From: Populus alba | Lineage: Eukaryota; Streptophyta; Magnoliopsida; Malpighiales; Salicaceae | Assembly (NCBI RefSeq): GCF_005239225.2 | Contig: NC_133295.1 | Location: 2,294,001 to 2,358,000 of the forward strand | Direction: 5' to 3' | DNA length: 64,000 nt | In this document: positions 1 to 12,115 of the stretch, in pieces | Position numbering within the stretch: the first letter of the stretch is position 1 | Layout: every line of letters starts with the position of its first letter | The notes under the pieces: generated by a model | What the model was told of the DNA's origin: nothing | The model's database searches: none | What the model saw: the letters and a program-made list of their open reading frames with translations, nothing else | Translations under genes and position numbers: made by a program

Positions 1-1275
1 TCAACTTTTGCTTGATAGTACAAAAAGAAGGCTTTCAAGCTAGACTGGATGAAGCCAATTACAGGATCTTTGCTGTGTATCGTAGACTATACTGCTATAT
101 ATATATAGGACTGTCAATCCTCGGTTCTTAAAACAGCAAGGCATTGAAATTGTAAAAGTGAAAATGAGCTTATCATATTTTCAGAAAGTACAAGGAGGAG
201 GTCTGAAGAGGTGTGGTGGAATCTGCAACACAAAAGCTCAGTCTAGTAGAAGAGAATGACCACGACAATTGACAGGAAGAACAAGCCGTTCTGCTAACAA
301 ATTAGGCCTATTGCGGAGCTTTTGAGATCAGGCTAGCTTGCTTCCAAGCCACGGCACTATTTTTTTTCTACAATGATTTTCATTGCTCACATGATATAAA
401 TGCTGTTGGTATTTCATATTTGTCATACTGAATTTTATAGTTCCCCATTGTGATGATACTCAATTGTTTACTCAAAATCTCATAGATGCAGAGATGTTTA
501 ACAACATATACTTAGTGATAACTTATCCTGCTACTTGTGTGATTGCTGATCTACGTTATGAATACTATCAATTTGATTCAAAGAGTTTGCATGCATGAAT
601 TACTGGAACTCCTGCTCGTTAACCCATTTGGTGTTCAAGGTCTAGTTAACCAAATAAACATATGAAAAAAGTAATAGAACAGAGCTGCATTTACATCAAA
701 TGCGGTACCAGGCAAATCTAATTAGGGACAGCATCATTGCTATTTGTTCAGTTCCCATATGGGTAATGCTTCACCATTTGTAGAGGAATATGTCATGTCA
801 TGTCGGCAAAGACAGCAATCCAAGTAACTCCGTATTTTAATTGCTACCACAAAGTTGTTCTATTGAATCATTCAGCAAGCTAAAAGAATCTACTCCTATA
901 GTGCGTCCTGTGTACTGGGATTCGAGGACCATAGATTTAACACAACCATCTTAAGAATTCCTGATCAAAGATAACTGTTAACTGATTGCCCCAATAATAC
1001 GAGATTTGTATCAAAAAATGATGGATGTTAAAAGTTCATTGCGTTTAGCAAGGAAAAAAAACGAAGAATCACGCGCTCATTGTGCACAAAGATCAAAGAG
1101 AAATCGACCAAATGTGTATCAGCTCTACAAACTCTGAGAAACAGCAGACAGTACAATAAGGATAGGCAAATAAATCATCGTTATTTCCCAACATGTTTAA
1201 TTACATAAGAATAGACCAGCCTCACACTTCAAAAGTATTCATGTGCGTGAGATGAAGCGCAAACGTTTTACCATT
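1..1275. other. 3' flank of the PPR gene; no gene seen
   Basis: No convincing ORF or RNA gene is visible on either strand. The part next to 1276 is probably the 3' untranslated region of the minus-strand PPR gene. Positions about 488-575 resemble two better-preserved repeat copies at 4.7 and 5.6 kb. Confidence 0.5.
488..575 (+). repeat. Diverged partial copy of the 4.7/5.6-kb direct repeat
   Basis: The order of blocks (an 'aacaacat' stretch, then 'acttatcctgctact', then 'attgctgatctacgttatgaatac') matches the start of the repeat at 5540-5625. Substitutions are frequent and only the first third is present. It is read by eye and could be shorter than given. Confidence 0.4.
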
Positions 1276-3276
1276 TCAAGGAGCAACCTGCTGCCCAGTT
1301 GCACCATCACTTTGAGCTTCAGTCTCATCTGAATCATCACCTTTATTTTCTCCCTCCTCTGTGTTTACATCAGTGGGAGAAAACTCTGCAATAGTAGCTT
1401 CCTCAATGCTTTCTCCTTTATCAGCTTGTGCCTCTTTGTTAGCCAAGGTCGCCTCAATGGCATTCTCATTAGCTCCGGACTCTGTCTCAGCTTCCTTTTT
1501 TCCAATGGGTGAAATTAGAGAGTTGATGACAGCTTTTGCACTTCTCTTGGAAGCCTCAGCTGCCTCGACCTCTTTGGCCTTAGCCTCAGCTTTCTGCCTC
1601 TCTTTCTCTTCCAAAAGGTTTGTTAACTCTTCTTCTCTCCCCTCCTTTCTCAATTCTCCCTTAACAAACTCCTGCAGCTCCTCACTAAACTCAGCTTCCT
1701 CGTCATCAATTATTCCTTCAGCCATTTTAAGCAACTCATCCAATTTCCCGACATCACTCATTGTCTTCATCATAAACTTGTAGCTCTCATCATCCATCTT
1801 GAGTTTCTTCACCATCATATCATAAAATGATTTTGCTTCATCAATCTTCCCCACTTTAACCAGCTCATCAATCAATCTATTATAAACTGCCAAGTTCGGC
1901 CTCGACCCTGATTCAACCATTTTCCTAAAGTAAGCCGCCCCATCATCGATTCTATTTTCTTTAATGCAAGTATCCATCAATAGAACATAAGTATACTCAT
2001 CTGGTTTAACCCCCTTTCCATCCATCTCTCCATAAACTGTCTCAGCTTCAACCAGCATTCCATTGCTGCACAGCTGATCAATCAAATTATTAAATGACAA
2101 AGTATCTGGATTGCACCTATAATCACCCATTTTCAATAAAACTTCAATGGCATCCTTATACCTCCCTTCCAAACAATACCCATCAACCATAACATTAAAA
2201 CTCCCCAAATCCACAACCAAACTCTTTGGCGGGTTATGCTCTCTTAACATACTCTCAAACAACTTCAATGCTTCATCGAACTCACCATTCTTACACAATG
2301 CATCAAGCACTGAATTATTCGCAACTGCACTCCATTTACCCCTCAAATTCTCCCTCAAAAACTCACCATAACACTCCATCGCCTCCTTCTTCATCCCTCT
2401 CATAAAATACCCTTTCATCAACCCCCCATAAACCACAACTCCATTCCCCACAACCTCACCTCCCATCTTCTCCTTCAGCTCCTCGTAAAGCCTAAAAACC
2501 GAATCTGAATCCCCACTCCGCACACAACCCACCATCAAATAATAATAAATAACCGGATCTGGTGAAAAACCTTTAATCGCAATCATTTCATCTTTCAGCT
2601 CCAAAGCCTTCTCTAACTTCCCATTATCTACCAACCCTTTAATCATAATCCTATAAGTCGTTGGTGAAGGGCTCAAAGGAGCCTCATTAACCATCTGTTT
2701 ATAATATTCTAGCGCCGTGTCCGGCTTTCTACAATCTAAATACGTTTGAAACAATAGATTATGAGTGATCACATTTGCAGCAATGCCAGCCTGAGTAATA
2801 AACCTATGCAAAGAAAGCAAATCAGAGTACTTTGATTGGCGTAATTGCGCATTAAGCACAGCATTAACAGTGTAAATTGTGGGCTTACAGTTTGAATAAA
2901 CCGAATGGCGGGTATAAAGTGCAGCTTCTTCAAGATCATTTTCACGAACTAGGGTTAGAATCTTGTTGTGAAGATTCAAGCGGTTGCCGGTAAGAGAAGA
3001 AATGGGTTCAGGTAGTTTTGGGGCATTAGGGTTTTGGATAGGTTTAGGGATTTGTTGGGTTTGTTGTTGGTTTCTGTTGAGGGAAGAGAGTGGGGGTTCA
3101 ATGCGGAGACGGCGTTTGCGGCGGCGGCGTTCGGCGGCGGCTTCTTCTGGGGAGGAGAAGGAGAGGAAGCGGACGGAGATGGTGTGGGATGGTGGCGCGT
3201 GGCGGTGGTGGAGAGGGGTTTTGGTGGTTAGGGTTTTGAGTTGGGCTAGGAAAGTTGTGGGTTTAGAGAAAGACAT
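1276..3276 (-). CDS. NUWA: P-class pentatricopeptide repeat protein, NUWA/EMB1796-like
   Basis: This is an intronless 666-residue ORF starting at ATG 3274-3276. Residues 1 to about 45 are rich in Ser, Thr, Arg and His and poor in acids, as in organelle transit peptides. An [19 protein letters not shown] block (residues 46-64) follows. From about residue 105 to 530 there are successive 35-residue helical repeats of P type (for example [20 protein letters not shown] and [20 protein letters not shown]). The C-terminal 130 residues are a charged Glu/Lys coiled coil with an acidic tail. No E, E+ or DYW domain is present. P-class PPR proteins bind organellar RNA. The basic block and overall plan recall Arabidopsis At3g49240 (NUWA), an essential partner of DYW2 in organellar editing, and also GRP23, but the long Gln/Trp tail of GRP23 is missing. 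The family is certain; the NUWA orthology is from memory. Confidence 0.9.
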   Translation of the reverse strand: MSFSKPTTFLAQLKTLTTKTPLHHRHAPPSHTISVRFLSFSSPEEAAAERRRRKRRLRIEPPLSSLNRNQQQTQQIPKPIQNPNAPKLPEPISSLTGNRLNLHNKILTLVRENDLEEAALYTRHSVYSNCKPTIYTVNAVLNAQLRQSKYSDLLSLHRFITQAGIAANVITHNLLFQTYLDCRKPDTALEYYKQMVNEAPLSPSPTTYRIMIKGLVDNGKLEKALELKDEMIAIKGFSPDPVIYYYLMVGCVRSGDSDSVFRLYEELKEKMGGEVVGNGVVVYGGLMKGYFMRGMKKEAMECYGEFLRENLRGKWSAVANNSVLDALCKNGEFDEALKLFESMLREHNPPKSLVVDLGSFNVMVDGYCLEGRYKDAIEVLLKMGDYRCNPDTLSFNNLIDQLCSNGMLVEAETVYGEMDGKGVKPDEYTYVLLMDTCIKENRIDDGAAYFRKMVESGSRPNLAVYNRLIDELVKVGKIDEAKSFYDMMVKKLKMDDESYKFMMKTMSDVGKLDELLKMAEGIIDDEEAEFSEELQEFVKGELRKEGREEELTNLLEEKERQKAEAKAKEVEAAEASKRSAKAVINSLISPIGKKEAETESGANENAIEATLANKEAQADKGESIEEATIAEFSPTDVNTEEGENKGDDSDETEAQSDGATGQQVAP

Positions 3277-3278
3277 TT

Positions 3279-3287
3279 TTAGGGTTT
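3279..3287 (-). promoter_or_regulatory. Telo-box just upstream of the PPR start codon
   Basis: The minus strand reads AAACCCTAA a few bases before the PPR ATG, with a second partial match near 3318. Telo-boxes are common near the transcription start of plant genes for translation and organelle biogenesis. The motif is seen; its role here is inferred. Confidence 0.5.
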
Positions 3288-3479
3288 TAAGGTTTTGGCA
3301 AGGAAATGAAGATTTTTGTAGGGTTTATGGCTATAGATTTTTTTATGAGGGGGGAGAGATGGATGATGGGGATGACCTCCAACTTAGTCCCCAAATAATT
3401 AATTTGCTCTCCATTAAATTCCTTAACGTTTTTTGTTTTCATATAGGTCCCTCCCTATGTATCGCCGAATAACCCTAAG

Positions 3480-4460
3480 TTTGATCCTTTTTCAAAAAAA
3501 TATGTCCAACTTTTTGCATTGGTTGGTGACTGGATTGAGAAAATTCTCAAGAAAATTTATTGACAGAAGGATCCGATTGAGGATTGTGGGGAATTAAAGG
3601 GACTCAATTGGTTAACAATATAGTTTTAGGGTCTGATTGTGACTTTTGTTATATATGGGGACTAGTCTAGGGTCACCCTGGATGATATTTGGACACTTCT
3701 GTTGAGGACCAAGCAGATTTTAAGGTTCTTTTGTTGAAAATATGGGCTTGGGTTCACGAAACCTTAAAACCTAATTAGTAATGAAATGGGACCCCTTTGG
3801 AAGCCCGTGGATCTCAATATTTGAATTTAGGCTTAACTATTAGAATCTCAACCCTTTTATTTTTTTTTTCATTGTTTTAAAACCCAAATCCACCCTGTAT
3901 ATCCATCTATAATCTCATTTATTTTGGATTTAAAACAGTTTAAGTTAAAAAAAAAATTAATTAAACCAATCAAAACTTGATCACAACCTGAATTTTATTT
4001 TTTTTAATAAAAAATAAAATTATTAATAAAATTATTAAATTTTGATCGAGTTAATAAGGTTTTTTTTTTCTTTAACATGAACCAATTCAATTTAACCTGC
4101 CAGATGGATCGGAGTTTTTAGACTCGGCAGTTATTGTGGTGGTGGAAAGCAGAGTTTTTATATGTACTCGCCTTGCTTTTTCAAGAAAAAATAATTATTA
4201 CTTGTTAATTATGGAGGCACAATTGATTTTTGTTAAAAAGTTTGATATAAAAAAAGTAATGATGTGTCATTTACAATGTTCATATTCCAGCACTTATTTT
4301 TTTTATTTTGTAGGATTTTAATGTTCATAATATTTTTTAATTAAATTTTTTTGATTAAGACTTTATTTAGAAATACAGCTAATTGCATAGTTTATTGTAT
4401 TTTTAATAAGTTTTAAATATTATTTAATTAAATTTAAGATGGGTAATTTATGGTTAAACA
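3480..4460. other. Intergenic, no gene seen
   Basis: AT-rich sequence with many short homopolymer runs lies upstream of the PPR gene. Short ORFs here lack codon structure or any recognisable domain. Confidence 0.6.
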
Positions 4461-4466
4461 AGGATT

Positions 4467-4663
4467 TGTTTAGAAATATGACTATGGTTGATTTTTAAAA
4501 TACTTTTTACTTGAAAATGTATCAAAATAATATATATTTTTTAATTTTTAAAAATTATTTTTGATATCAATGAATTAAAATAATTTTAAAAAATATATAA
4601 TTTAAAGTAAAGAAAAGAATAAAAATTAATTTTTTTAACAAAAAATAATTTTAAAATATAAAA
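4467..4663. repeat. AT-rich MITE-like repeat, copy A
   Basis: The copy opens with 'ttgtttagaaatatg' and contains the core shared by many copies in this window: 'acttgaaaatgtatcaaaat', then a run of the type 'ttttaaaaattatttttgatatc', then 'aattaaaataattttaaaa'. The same order recurs at 6.2, 45.4, 50.0, 50.2, 58.0 and 59.8 kb. No coding capacity. The family is inferred from recurrence within the window. Confidence 0.55.
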
Positions 4664-4677
4664 ATAAAGAATGTCTT

Positions 4678-4906
4678 GGATGATGAAAACCTATCCTACT
4701 TAGTTATGTCATTGCTGATCTATATTATGAATATTATATTATATTATTTTTGATAACTTGTGAACTGTGATTACCATGAAGAGACAATCGGGCTTTGTGA
4801 CAAATTTAGAAAGGAAATAAATATCATATTACACGTGTTATTATAATATAGATAGTTAGAGTTGTTACCGTATCTGCATTCTGGATTTGTTAGCAATGTG
4901 ACGATA
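4678..4906 (+). repeat. Direct repeat, copy 1 (about 230 bp)
   Basis: The segment from 'gatgaaaacctatcctactt' to 'gcaatgtgacgatat' is repeated at 5556-5779 in the same orientation with roughly 90% identity by eye. It has no ORF. Spacing between copies is about 880 bp. Confidence 0.85.
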
Positions 4907-5555
4907 TTTATTATTATCTTAAAAAATAGAGAGATTATTGACATTTGAATCATATATTCATGTTTTTATATATTTTAATAATAACAATAAAATAAAAAAA
5001 TTTGACTAATAATACGTGAGAATAAATTTTAAACAAGTTAATTCAAATAACATATTAATAAATATAGTGAATTTCATAAATAAATTACTAAAGAAATCCA
5101 GAAAAAAAAAAAAAAACAAAGTAAAGACTTGGATTAAATATTCATTTTAAGTGCTCAATGTAAATCTTCATATCCTATTTAATATCACAATTAAAATAAA
5201 CTCACATACTTAACTATACATATATTTAAATTATTGATAAAACATATGATAAAATCTAACATATATAATTTTTAATAATTTATCTAAGTTAATCTCTTAA
5301 AATTAAAATCCTTCATGAATCGGTTGATTATTTAATGTGGTCAAATTAATTAGTCAACTATTTATTTATTCATGATGAACATATAGATATTATATAGGAA
5401 TCAATTAATTAATTGGCCTGACAAATCTAAATTAGTTGCTGGTTGTGAGAGAGAAACAAACCACAGAAGTACATGTATATAATAAATCAAGGCAGTTGTA
5501 TCACTTGAAAAATAAAAAAATCTGAAGAATACTGATATGCTTAACAACATGTAGA

Positions 5556-5779
5556 AGATGAAAACCTATCCCACTTAGCTATGTCATTGCTGATCTATAT
5601 TATGAATATTATATTATTTTTTATGACTTATGAACTATGATTATCATAAAGAGACTATCGGGCTTTGTGACAAATTTAGCAAGGAAATAAATATAATACT
5701 ACACGTGTTATTATAATATAGATAATTAGATTTGTTAACGTATCTGCATTCTGGATTTGTCAGCAACGTGACGATATGT
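5556..5779 (+). repeat. Direct repeat, copy 2
   Basis: This is the second copy of the 4678-4906 segment, with scattered substitutions and small indels. Both copies keep 'tcgggctttgtgacaaattt' and 'acacgtgttattataatata'. A diverged partial third copy lies near 488-575, so the sequence seems to be a dispersed low-copy repeat. Confidence 0.85.
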
Positions 5780-5875
5780 TCAACTAGAACGTTTGAAAAT
5801 TACTTTTCAATTTAATTCAGTAAGCCACGTTGCTGGCTGACACAAAATTGCGTGGTGAGGTGACTTTTTCCTTCT

Positions 5876-6412
5876 AGACCCTGTTTGGCGCATCGGTTAT
5901 ACTAGCATTTCGTTGATTTTTAATTTTTTCTTTAAATTATTTATGAAAAACTAATTTTAAAAAAAAAAAATATATATTATTTTAATACATTTATATATTT
6001 ATAAATAAAAAATACTTTAAAAAATATTTTATATTATTATCTTAAATACCCTTGTATTATTTTCCACGGTCTATACAACAAGGTATTAAACCTGATTCGA
6101 CTAGTTTTGAAAAAATAAAATAATATTAATTTATTTTTTTTAAAATAATTTTTTATTACATTAAATTAATTTTTACATGATCTTTTTTAAATAAAACTCA
6201 AGTTAAATCCTTAGCCACTAACATCTACCATCTAATAAATATGGTTGCTTTTTAAAGTACTTTTCGTGCTGAAAAGTATTAAATAATTTTTTTATTTTTT
6301 AAAAATTATTTTTGAAATCAGTGCATTAAAACGGTATAAAATATAAAAAAAATTAATTTTTAATAAAAAATAAATTTAAGTTTTTATAAAATGCGATCCA
6401 AACAGTGTATAA
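5876..6412. repeat. AT-rich MITE-like copies B and C
   Basis: Two repeats lie end to end. The first starts at the 'ccctgtttggcgc' motif near 5878. The second (6238-6412) contains 'ttttaaaaattatttttgaaatc' split by substitutions and ends at 'gatccaaacagtg'. Ends of the form 'tgtttgg' and 'ccaaaca' recur in other copies and look like terminal inverted repeats. The ORF at 6353-6718 runs through this repeat and is not a gene. Confidence 0.5.
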
Positions 6413-6799
6413 GTTTAATAATACAATTACATGGAGAAGGCAAATAATAATAATAAAATATTGTTTCCTATCACGTATCAAAAACGAATTCGAACTTTGA
6501 TTGCTTTCGTTAGAAGTCAAATCTGAAAATTTCAAAGTTTGGTCAGAGAGATAAAGCGTAAAATGTGGGCATAGGCACCTATAAAAATAAAATATTGTGA
6601 CTATAGGCGAGCAATAATAGTTAGAATATGTCAGCTTATAATTGAGCTTAGAGAGGTGAATTCCCATGAATCCCTTATTAATTTCACCATAAATTGTTGC
6701 ATTCCTATCTTTTATCATAATGAAATTTCACTGAATGTTTTTTAAATTATTTTTTATTTAAATAATATTTTTAAAAAATTATTTTTAAAATCGACATGA

Positions 6800-7317
6800 T
6801 ATAAAAACCGTGAGTGCTTACTGAGGTGGCGTAGAAGACGTGACTTCTTTGTGAATCTTTTCCTTGAGGTACCATCAAATATATCAATAATTTTGAAGCT
6901 TTCATTGTGAATGGATAGTTAAATTAATAATTATTTAAGTTATTAATTCCCAAAATGTATTAAATGTTTGTAGCTTATCTCTGGACTGGGAGTGGAAAAG
7001 CATGCTCTCTTTATTGATTTTCTACGATCGAACCTAAGAAACAATGTCTATTTTTATTTTCTTTTCTAAATACACCATCCTAAGTTGACTCAATCTCGAT
7101 TTAAATTGAATTTTATATACTCAATTAATTTTTATAAAATTAATATTATTTTTAATTTAACTTGAAATTCAGCTCATGACATGATCTAAATCATGAATTT
7201 TTAATATCAACTCATCTATCCAAATTTAACATTTATGAATCGAGATCTAACTAGTTAAATGAAGATTTAGGCATCAAATAAAGTTAATCATATATACTAA
7301 TTTAGTTGTTATTTTTT
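6800..7317. other. Intergenic, no gene seen
   Basis: AT-rich unique-looking sequence; nothing supported on either strand. Confidence 0.5.
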
Positions 7318-7372
7318 ATTTTTTATTATTAATATGGATGTTTGGACCAGCTGTACATATCTCAACTAATTT
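7318..7372 (-). mobile_element. Truncated SINE tail
   Basis: The stretch 'gtttggaccagctgtacata' followed by 'tctcaactaattta' matches the distal part of the fuller SINE at 12921-13088 ('gtttagatcagcttgtacgt', then 'tctcgactaattc'). The tRNA-like head is absent, so this is a 3'-end fragment, read on the minus strand. Confidence 0.5.
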
Positions 7373-7865
7373 AGTTGCTATTATTTAGGTGTTTTTGACA
7401 ACTCCAACTTATCCAAGATATTATTTCAATTTTAATAATATCCTAATTAATTAGTTTTGATTTTCCTAAGGGTATTAATCTATAGAGATTTACCTATATC
7501 TTCTAATTGCTTTATTCTAATTAACCAGCAAACAGTTTCCGATTGTAGAAATAGGACCATTGAAATTGGGTTGCTGATATCAATTTTTCTTCGAGATCAT
7601 TTGTTCATGTGAATCACATCCGCATGAGTGGATGACAACTCGGTGCTCAGCAAGATTTATGGTACATTTGGGGAAGAAATGAGATTTATTTTAGATAATA
7701 CTAGATAATTGACAATTGTGATTGATTTTTTTTTACATAAAGAAAATAATTAGGTGTTACTAATATTAATCATATTAACAAAATTAACCCGTGAAACTTA
7801 TAATTTGAGTTATAAAATTAGAATAACTTTATTAATAATAAATTTTAAAAAAATTATAAACCAAT
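7373..7865. other. Intergenic, no gene seen
   Basis: Unremarkable AT-rich sequence up to the target duplication of the hAT-like element. Confidence 0.5.
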
Positions 7866-7873
7866 CCCATGAT

Positions 7874-8185
7874 TAGTGGCAAAGCCAGAGCTTTTTTTAT
7901 GAGGGGGCAAATTACTGTAATTTTTCAATAGGATTTTTTTTTTCAATTTAATTGAGTTATATAACTTGAAGTTATGAATAACTATTCATCCTTAAAGGAT
8001 TTACACTTAAAATAATTTTATAGTGACGTGTTAATTTAATTGATGAATCTAGTGATTTTATTATTATCATTAATGTCTTCATAATAATTAACACAATAAT
8101 AAAGTCAGTTGAGTTGCATAATAATTCTAAATCTTTCATATGATATTCATATCAAAATACACATCAATTTATCAAAACTCATTTC

Positions 8186-8221
<36 letters not shown>

Positions 8222-9133
8222 AGTATGTTGATTAAATTATACTTAATCATTTCTAAACATTTAAATTATTTCTACACACATATATAAAAGTTGTATAAAC
8301 TCACTAAGTCAAATATGTGAAACAAGTTTTAATATTATACTCTAGTTTCAAATAAGAGACAATACTAAGAGAGAGAAAGTGTAACTTATGGGATTTAAAT
8401 CCATACCCTCTTCTAACTCCAAGCATCTCATTAACAATTAATTACAAATAAATTTGTGATGTAAAATGACAATTAATATATGTACATTGTAAATTAAGAT
8501 ACCTTAATTAAATAATTAATCCATAATTATAGTGAACTAAGAGACCTTAGTTAAATAATTTTAATAATCTACTCTGTCAATACAAGAGATGCAAAAAATA
8601 GTGATTTTGCATGAACATTAATTTATTCATTTATAATAAAAAACATTTAATTGATTAAATTAAAAAATTCAAACATTTATTTTGAATATATTTGAACACA
8701 TTCATATCAAAACCCTAAATTATCATAAACTCTAATATCTTTAATAACTAATTATAAAAAAATAAAATTAAAATTAGATAATAAAATAAATAGAAAAGAT
8801 TAAAAAAAATAAATCTTACCTAAAACATAAATCAAAAGAAGTTACTGGACTTGAAAATAAATTTACATAAGAAAAAGAAGTAGGCAACAACAACTTAATA
8901 GGAAAAAAACTCTCTGTTAATTAGTAAAAAAAACAAAAAAAAGAAAAAGTTTTAAGTAAATGAGCTGAAAATATATATTATATATTATATTAAAATATAT
9001 TTAAACAATAACTTTTCACTTTTCATGTATCAAACCCTTCCCAAATTATTATATTAATATCCTAATATAATAAACATTTAAAAAAAATTAAGGGGCAATT
9101 GACTCCTTTTACATCCACGTGGCTTCGCCACTG
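7874..9133. mobile_element. Non-autonomous hAT-like DNA transposon, 1.26 kb
   Basis: The left end reads TAGTGGCAAAGCCA and the right end, reverse-complemented, reads CAGTGGCGAAGCCA, giving terminal inverted repeats of at least 13 bp with two mismatches. The flanks are cccatgat (7866-7873) and ctcatgat (9134-9141), an 8-bp target duplication with one mismatch, as expected for the hAT superfamily. The interior is AT-rich and carries a (TA)n tract; no transposase ORF is visible, so it would depend on an autonomous relative. Boundaries are good to a base or two; the superfamily rests on duplication length and end sequence. Confidence 0.75.
8189..8219. repeat. (TA)n microsatellite
   Basis: About 15 uninterrupted TA dinucleotides lie inside the hAT-like element. 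Confidence 0.95.
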
Positions 9134-9141
9134 CTCATGAT

Positions 9142-10614
9142 GATATTATTCGGATTAGAATTAACCTAACCTAAATAAAGTTTCGTAAAATGAGATAAAG
9201 TAAAACCGTCTCTTATTAGATTTTTTTTTTTGGGTTAAAAATTGATGGGATGGACCATTCTATAATAAGAAAAGTAATAAAAAGTTACTACGTGACTCTA
9301 CAGAATTATGTTGTTGACAGCTTAATGCGGGGAAAAAGCATGCACTAGATGATTGTTACTTTGATAAAGAAACTACAAATCTCATCTAATAATTGAGATT
9401 TTCAGATCAAAACTCGTATCATTTTGGGGAGAAGATCTTCTTCATTGGTTCGTTAAAAGCGATGAGACATGTTTTGTTCTATGTATGAACAGGAAAGCAA
9501 CTTTCACTAGGGTGGAACCCCTCCTCCTATTCATGTTCCTCGCTTTATTCTTGGTTTTTTCATGGCATTATTGATTGTTAGCTCGCAATTTGCAGGCAAC
9601 ATCGTGTACATTTCATGGCTCTAACTCTTAATAATTTGAATTAAGTAGAGGTATAGACCATGCATGGGTGTGGAACTACATGTTTATGAAATAAACATTT
9701 TGAATATATATCAGAATTTTCTTGATAATCTTCTTTATAGTTAAAGGCGATAATCTTAGGTTTGAGAACCCTATATTCTTTCTCTACAATTTAGAACTAT
9801 AAAACTTTAAGGGGGTCATGGCCCTTCAAAGTTTTCACAAAGTCCGATTGGAGCCCTATATATTTATAAAATATGTTGTTCAATCCTTGATGGGGGCAAT
9901 TTATTCTAAATTTGGTGGATATTAACTCATACCAACCTAAATGAGTAGATTTGTTTTAGATAGTTACCTTATTCTATGAATAATAATGTTAAAATAATTA
10001 AAATTAAACATAAAAAAGATACTAAAATTCTCAATAATTTGTTTATTATGAGTGTTTAGAGTTAATCGAAAAGCAAAAAAATTATATATAGGTTAAACTA
10101 AAAATATTATTCTACCTCTTAATAAATAAAATTAAATAAATATTATAACAAATAGATATGATATGAATATTGTCAAACTTGACTTAAACCTAACCCCCTC
10201 TCTCTCTCTATATATATATATAATAGTTGAATAATAAATATTTGAAATTTATAAAATATAAATATTTAAATTCTTTATTTAATGAGTAATAGATAAAATG
10301 TGAATATAAGAAAACTTTACCCCTGACTGACTATTGCTATCGCTAATCCTTGAATATCTTTAGAAGCTACTATTTCAATGAAAATTAAGTGTTCAAGGAA
10401 AATAATATTTTACCATATTTAAAAGTAGCTCATAATATAAGGATAGATTAACCGATTGATTTCCCCCCCCCCTAAAAATTAGTGGAAAATTGTATAAACT
10501 ATATATTTGTTGAGGATAAAAAAATTATGATTTTTTTCTTAGTGATGTGAGAGATCAACCACAAAGTGGCTGAACCTTTTCAAATATGGAAAAACTTGTA
10601 GGAAATCTTTAATT
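9142..10614. other. Intergenic, no gene seen
   Basis: AT-rich sequence with a CT/TA dinucleotide tract near 10198-10222 and a C9 run near 10463. No ORF with coding character. Confidence 0.5.
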
Positions 10615-12115
10615 AAAACGTTGGCAACATTTTGATCGTGAAGTCTTTTTATTTAATTCAATAAGACAACAACTTGGCATCCACAAATTGACACCAGCTC
10701 TGCAAGTAACACAACTTCACTTTATTTTGTTTAAGCAAACATAATTTAGGCTATATTTATTTTCTGAAAAATAGTTTCTTAAAAATTATTTTTTTAATTT
10801 TTTTATATTTATGTATCATTAGAAAAGTTAGTCAACAGAAAATACTTTCTGATCAAAGAAAAATTTAGCTTGGTTTCTAGAAAAGTGTTTTCCTGAAAAA
10901 TTTGGACGGAAAACACTTTCTAGAAGTTGTGAAAAATTTAGATATGTCATATTATTTGTTGATTATATTAAATTTAGCCATCAAACTCTTGATTGTTATA
11001 TATATTTTGTTTTGAATATTTATTTTTCAATTTCATCTCTTAAAATTTAATTTTTATATTAATTTTGATCCTTATTTTTACAATTGTTATTTGCTTTTCC
11101 CTTATCATTTTTTTATTAAAATTTTTTATCTATCAAATTTGGTTCTCATTCTTTTGATTATTACTTATTTTATTTGAAATAATTTATGAAATATTAATTA
11201 TTATTATTTTAATTTCTTCATCTTTTATTTTTTTATATTTTTTAGATTTGATCTCTATTATTTTGATTATTATTTATTTTATTTGAGATCATTTATGAAA
11301 TTATATTTTTTTTCAATTTCATTCTCATCCAACTTTTTAATTTGTAACATTTGTTTCACATTATTTTAATAAACTTGAGAAAAATAAAACATTAATAAGT
11401 TATTTTCCAACTCATTTTTCATGACATAACCAAATACTGAAAAATGTTTTCCAACTTATTTTTTATTATACTATCAAACATCAAAAAATAATTCACTTTT
11501 CTGGAATTCACTTTGCAAAATGAAATTACTTTCCAGCAAATAAACGAGGTTTTAGTGATTAATTTGATCAAATTTCTTTCCAAATACAGCTAACAAAACT
11601 TGCAAGAAAATAGTTTGATGTGCATGTTTTGGCTTAGCTTGATTTAGAAGTGTGATAGTTATTGTTTTTTTAAATATTTTTATTAAAATAATATATTTTT
11701 AATAAAAACTATATTTGATGAAAGTCATGCTTGGAGGAAGTTTTGTTCAAGGTCTAAAACTTCACGTTGGCAACATTTTGATCGTGAAGTCTTTTTATTT
11801 AATTCAATAAGACCACAACTTGGCGTCCACAAATTGACACCAGCTGTGCAAGTAACACAACTTCACTTGATTTTGTTTAAGCAAACATAATTTAGTGATT
11901 AATTTGATCGAATTTCTATCCAAATACAGCTAACAAAACTTTGCTAGAAAACAGTTTGACGTGCATGTTTTGGCTTAGCTTGATTTAGAAAGGTGATAAT
12001 TGTTATTTTTTAAAATATTTTTATTTAAAAATATATTTTTTTAAAAGATATTTTTAATAAAAAACATATTTAATGAAAGTCATATATACAGCTTGGAGGA
12101 AGTTGTTTTGTATCT
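10615..12115 (+). repeat. Tandem direct duplication, copy 1 split by a MITE
   Basis: Copy 1 consists of 10619-10748 plus 11552-11750; copy 2 is 11764-12113. Both contain 'ttggcaacattttgatcgtg', 'gacaccagct' and 'gcatgttttggcttagcttg' in the same order. By eye they are over 90% identical in the first 130 bp. Copy 2 is continuous exactly where copy 1 is interrupted, so the interruption is a later insertion. No ORF is conserved between copies. Confidence 0.9.
10749..11551. mobile_element. Inserted MITE, about 0.8 kb (Harbinger-like?)
   Basis: Copy 2 of the surrounding duplication preserves the empty site 'cataatttagtgatt'. In copy 1 that site is split by about 800 bp whose ends are related in inverted orientation: the left begins 'ggctatatttattttctg', the right, reverse-complemented, begins 'aacctcgtttatttgctg'. 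A 3-bp TTA duplication fits the junctions, pointing to PIF/Harbinger, though a 5-bp duplication (tttag) fits equally. The interior is AT-rich with no transposase ORF. Confidence 0.7.

Noticed and set aside
2984..3472. 162-residue plus-strand ORF at the PPR 5' end
   Set aside because: It is antisense to the transit peptide and Arg-rich block of the PPR gene; the high Arg content is a shadow effect.
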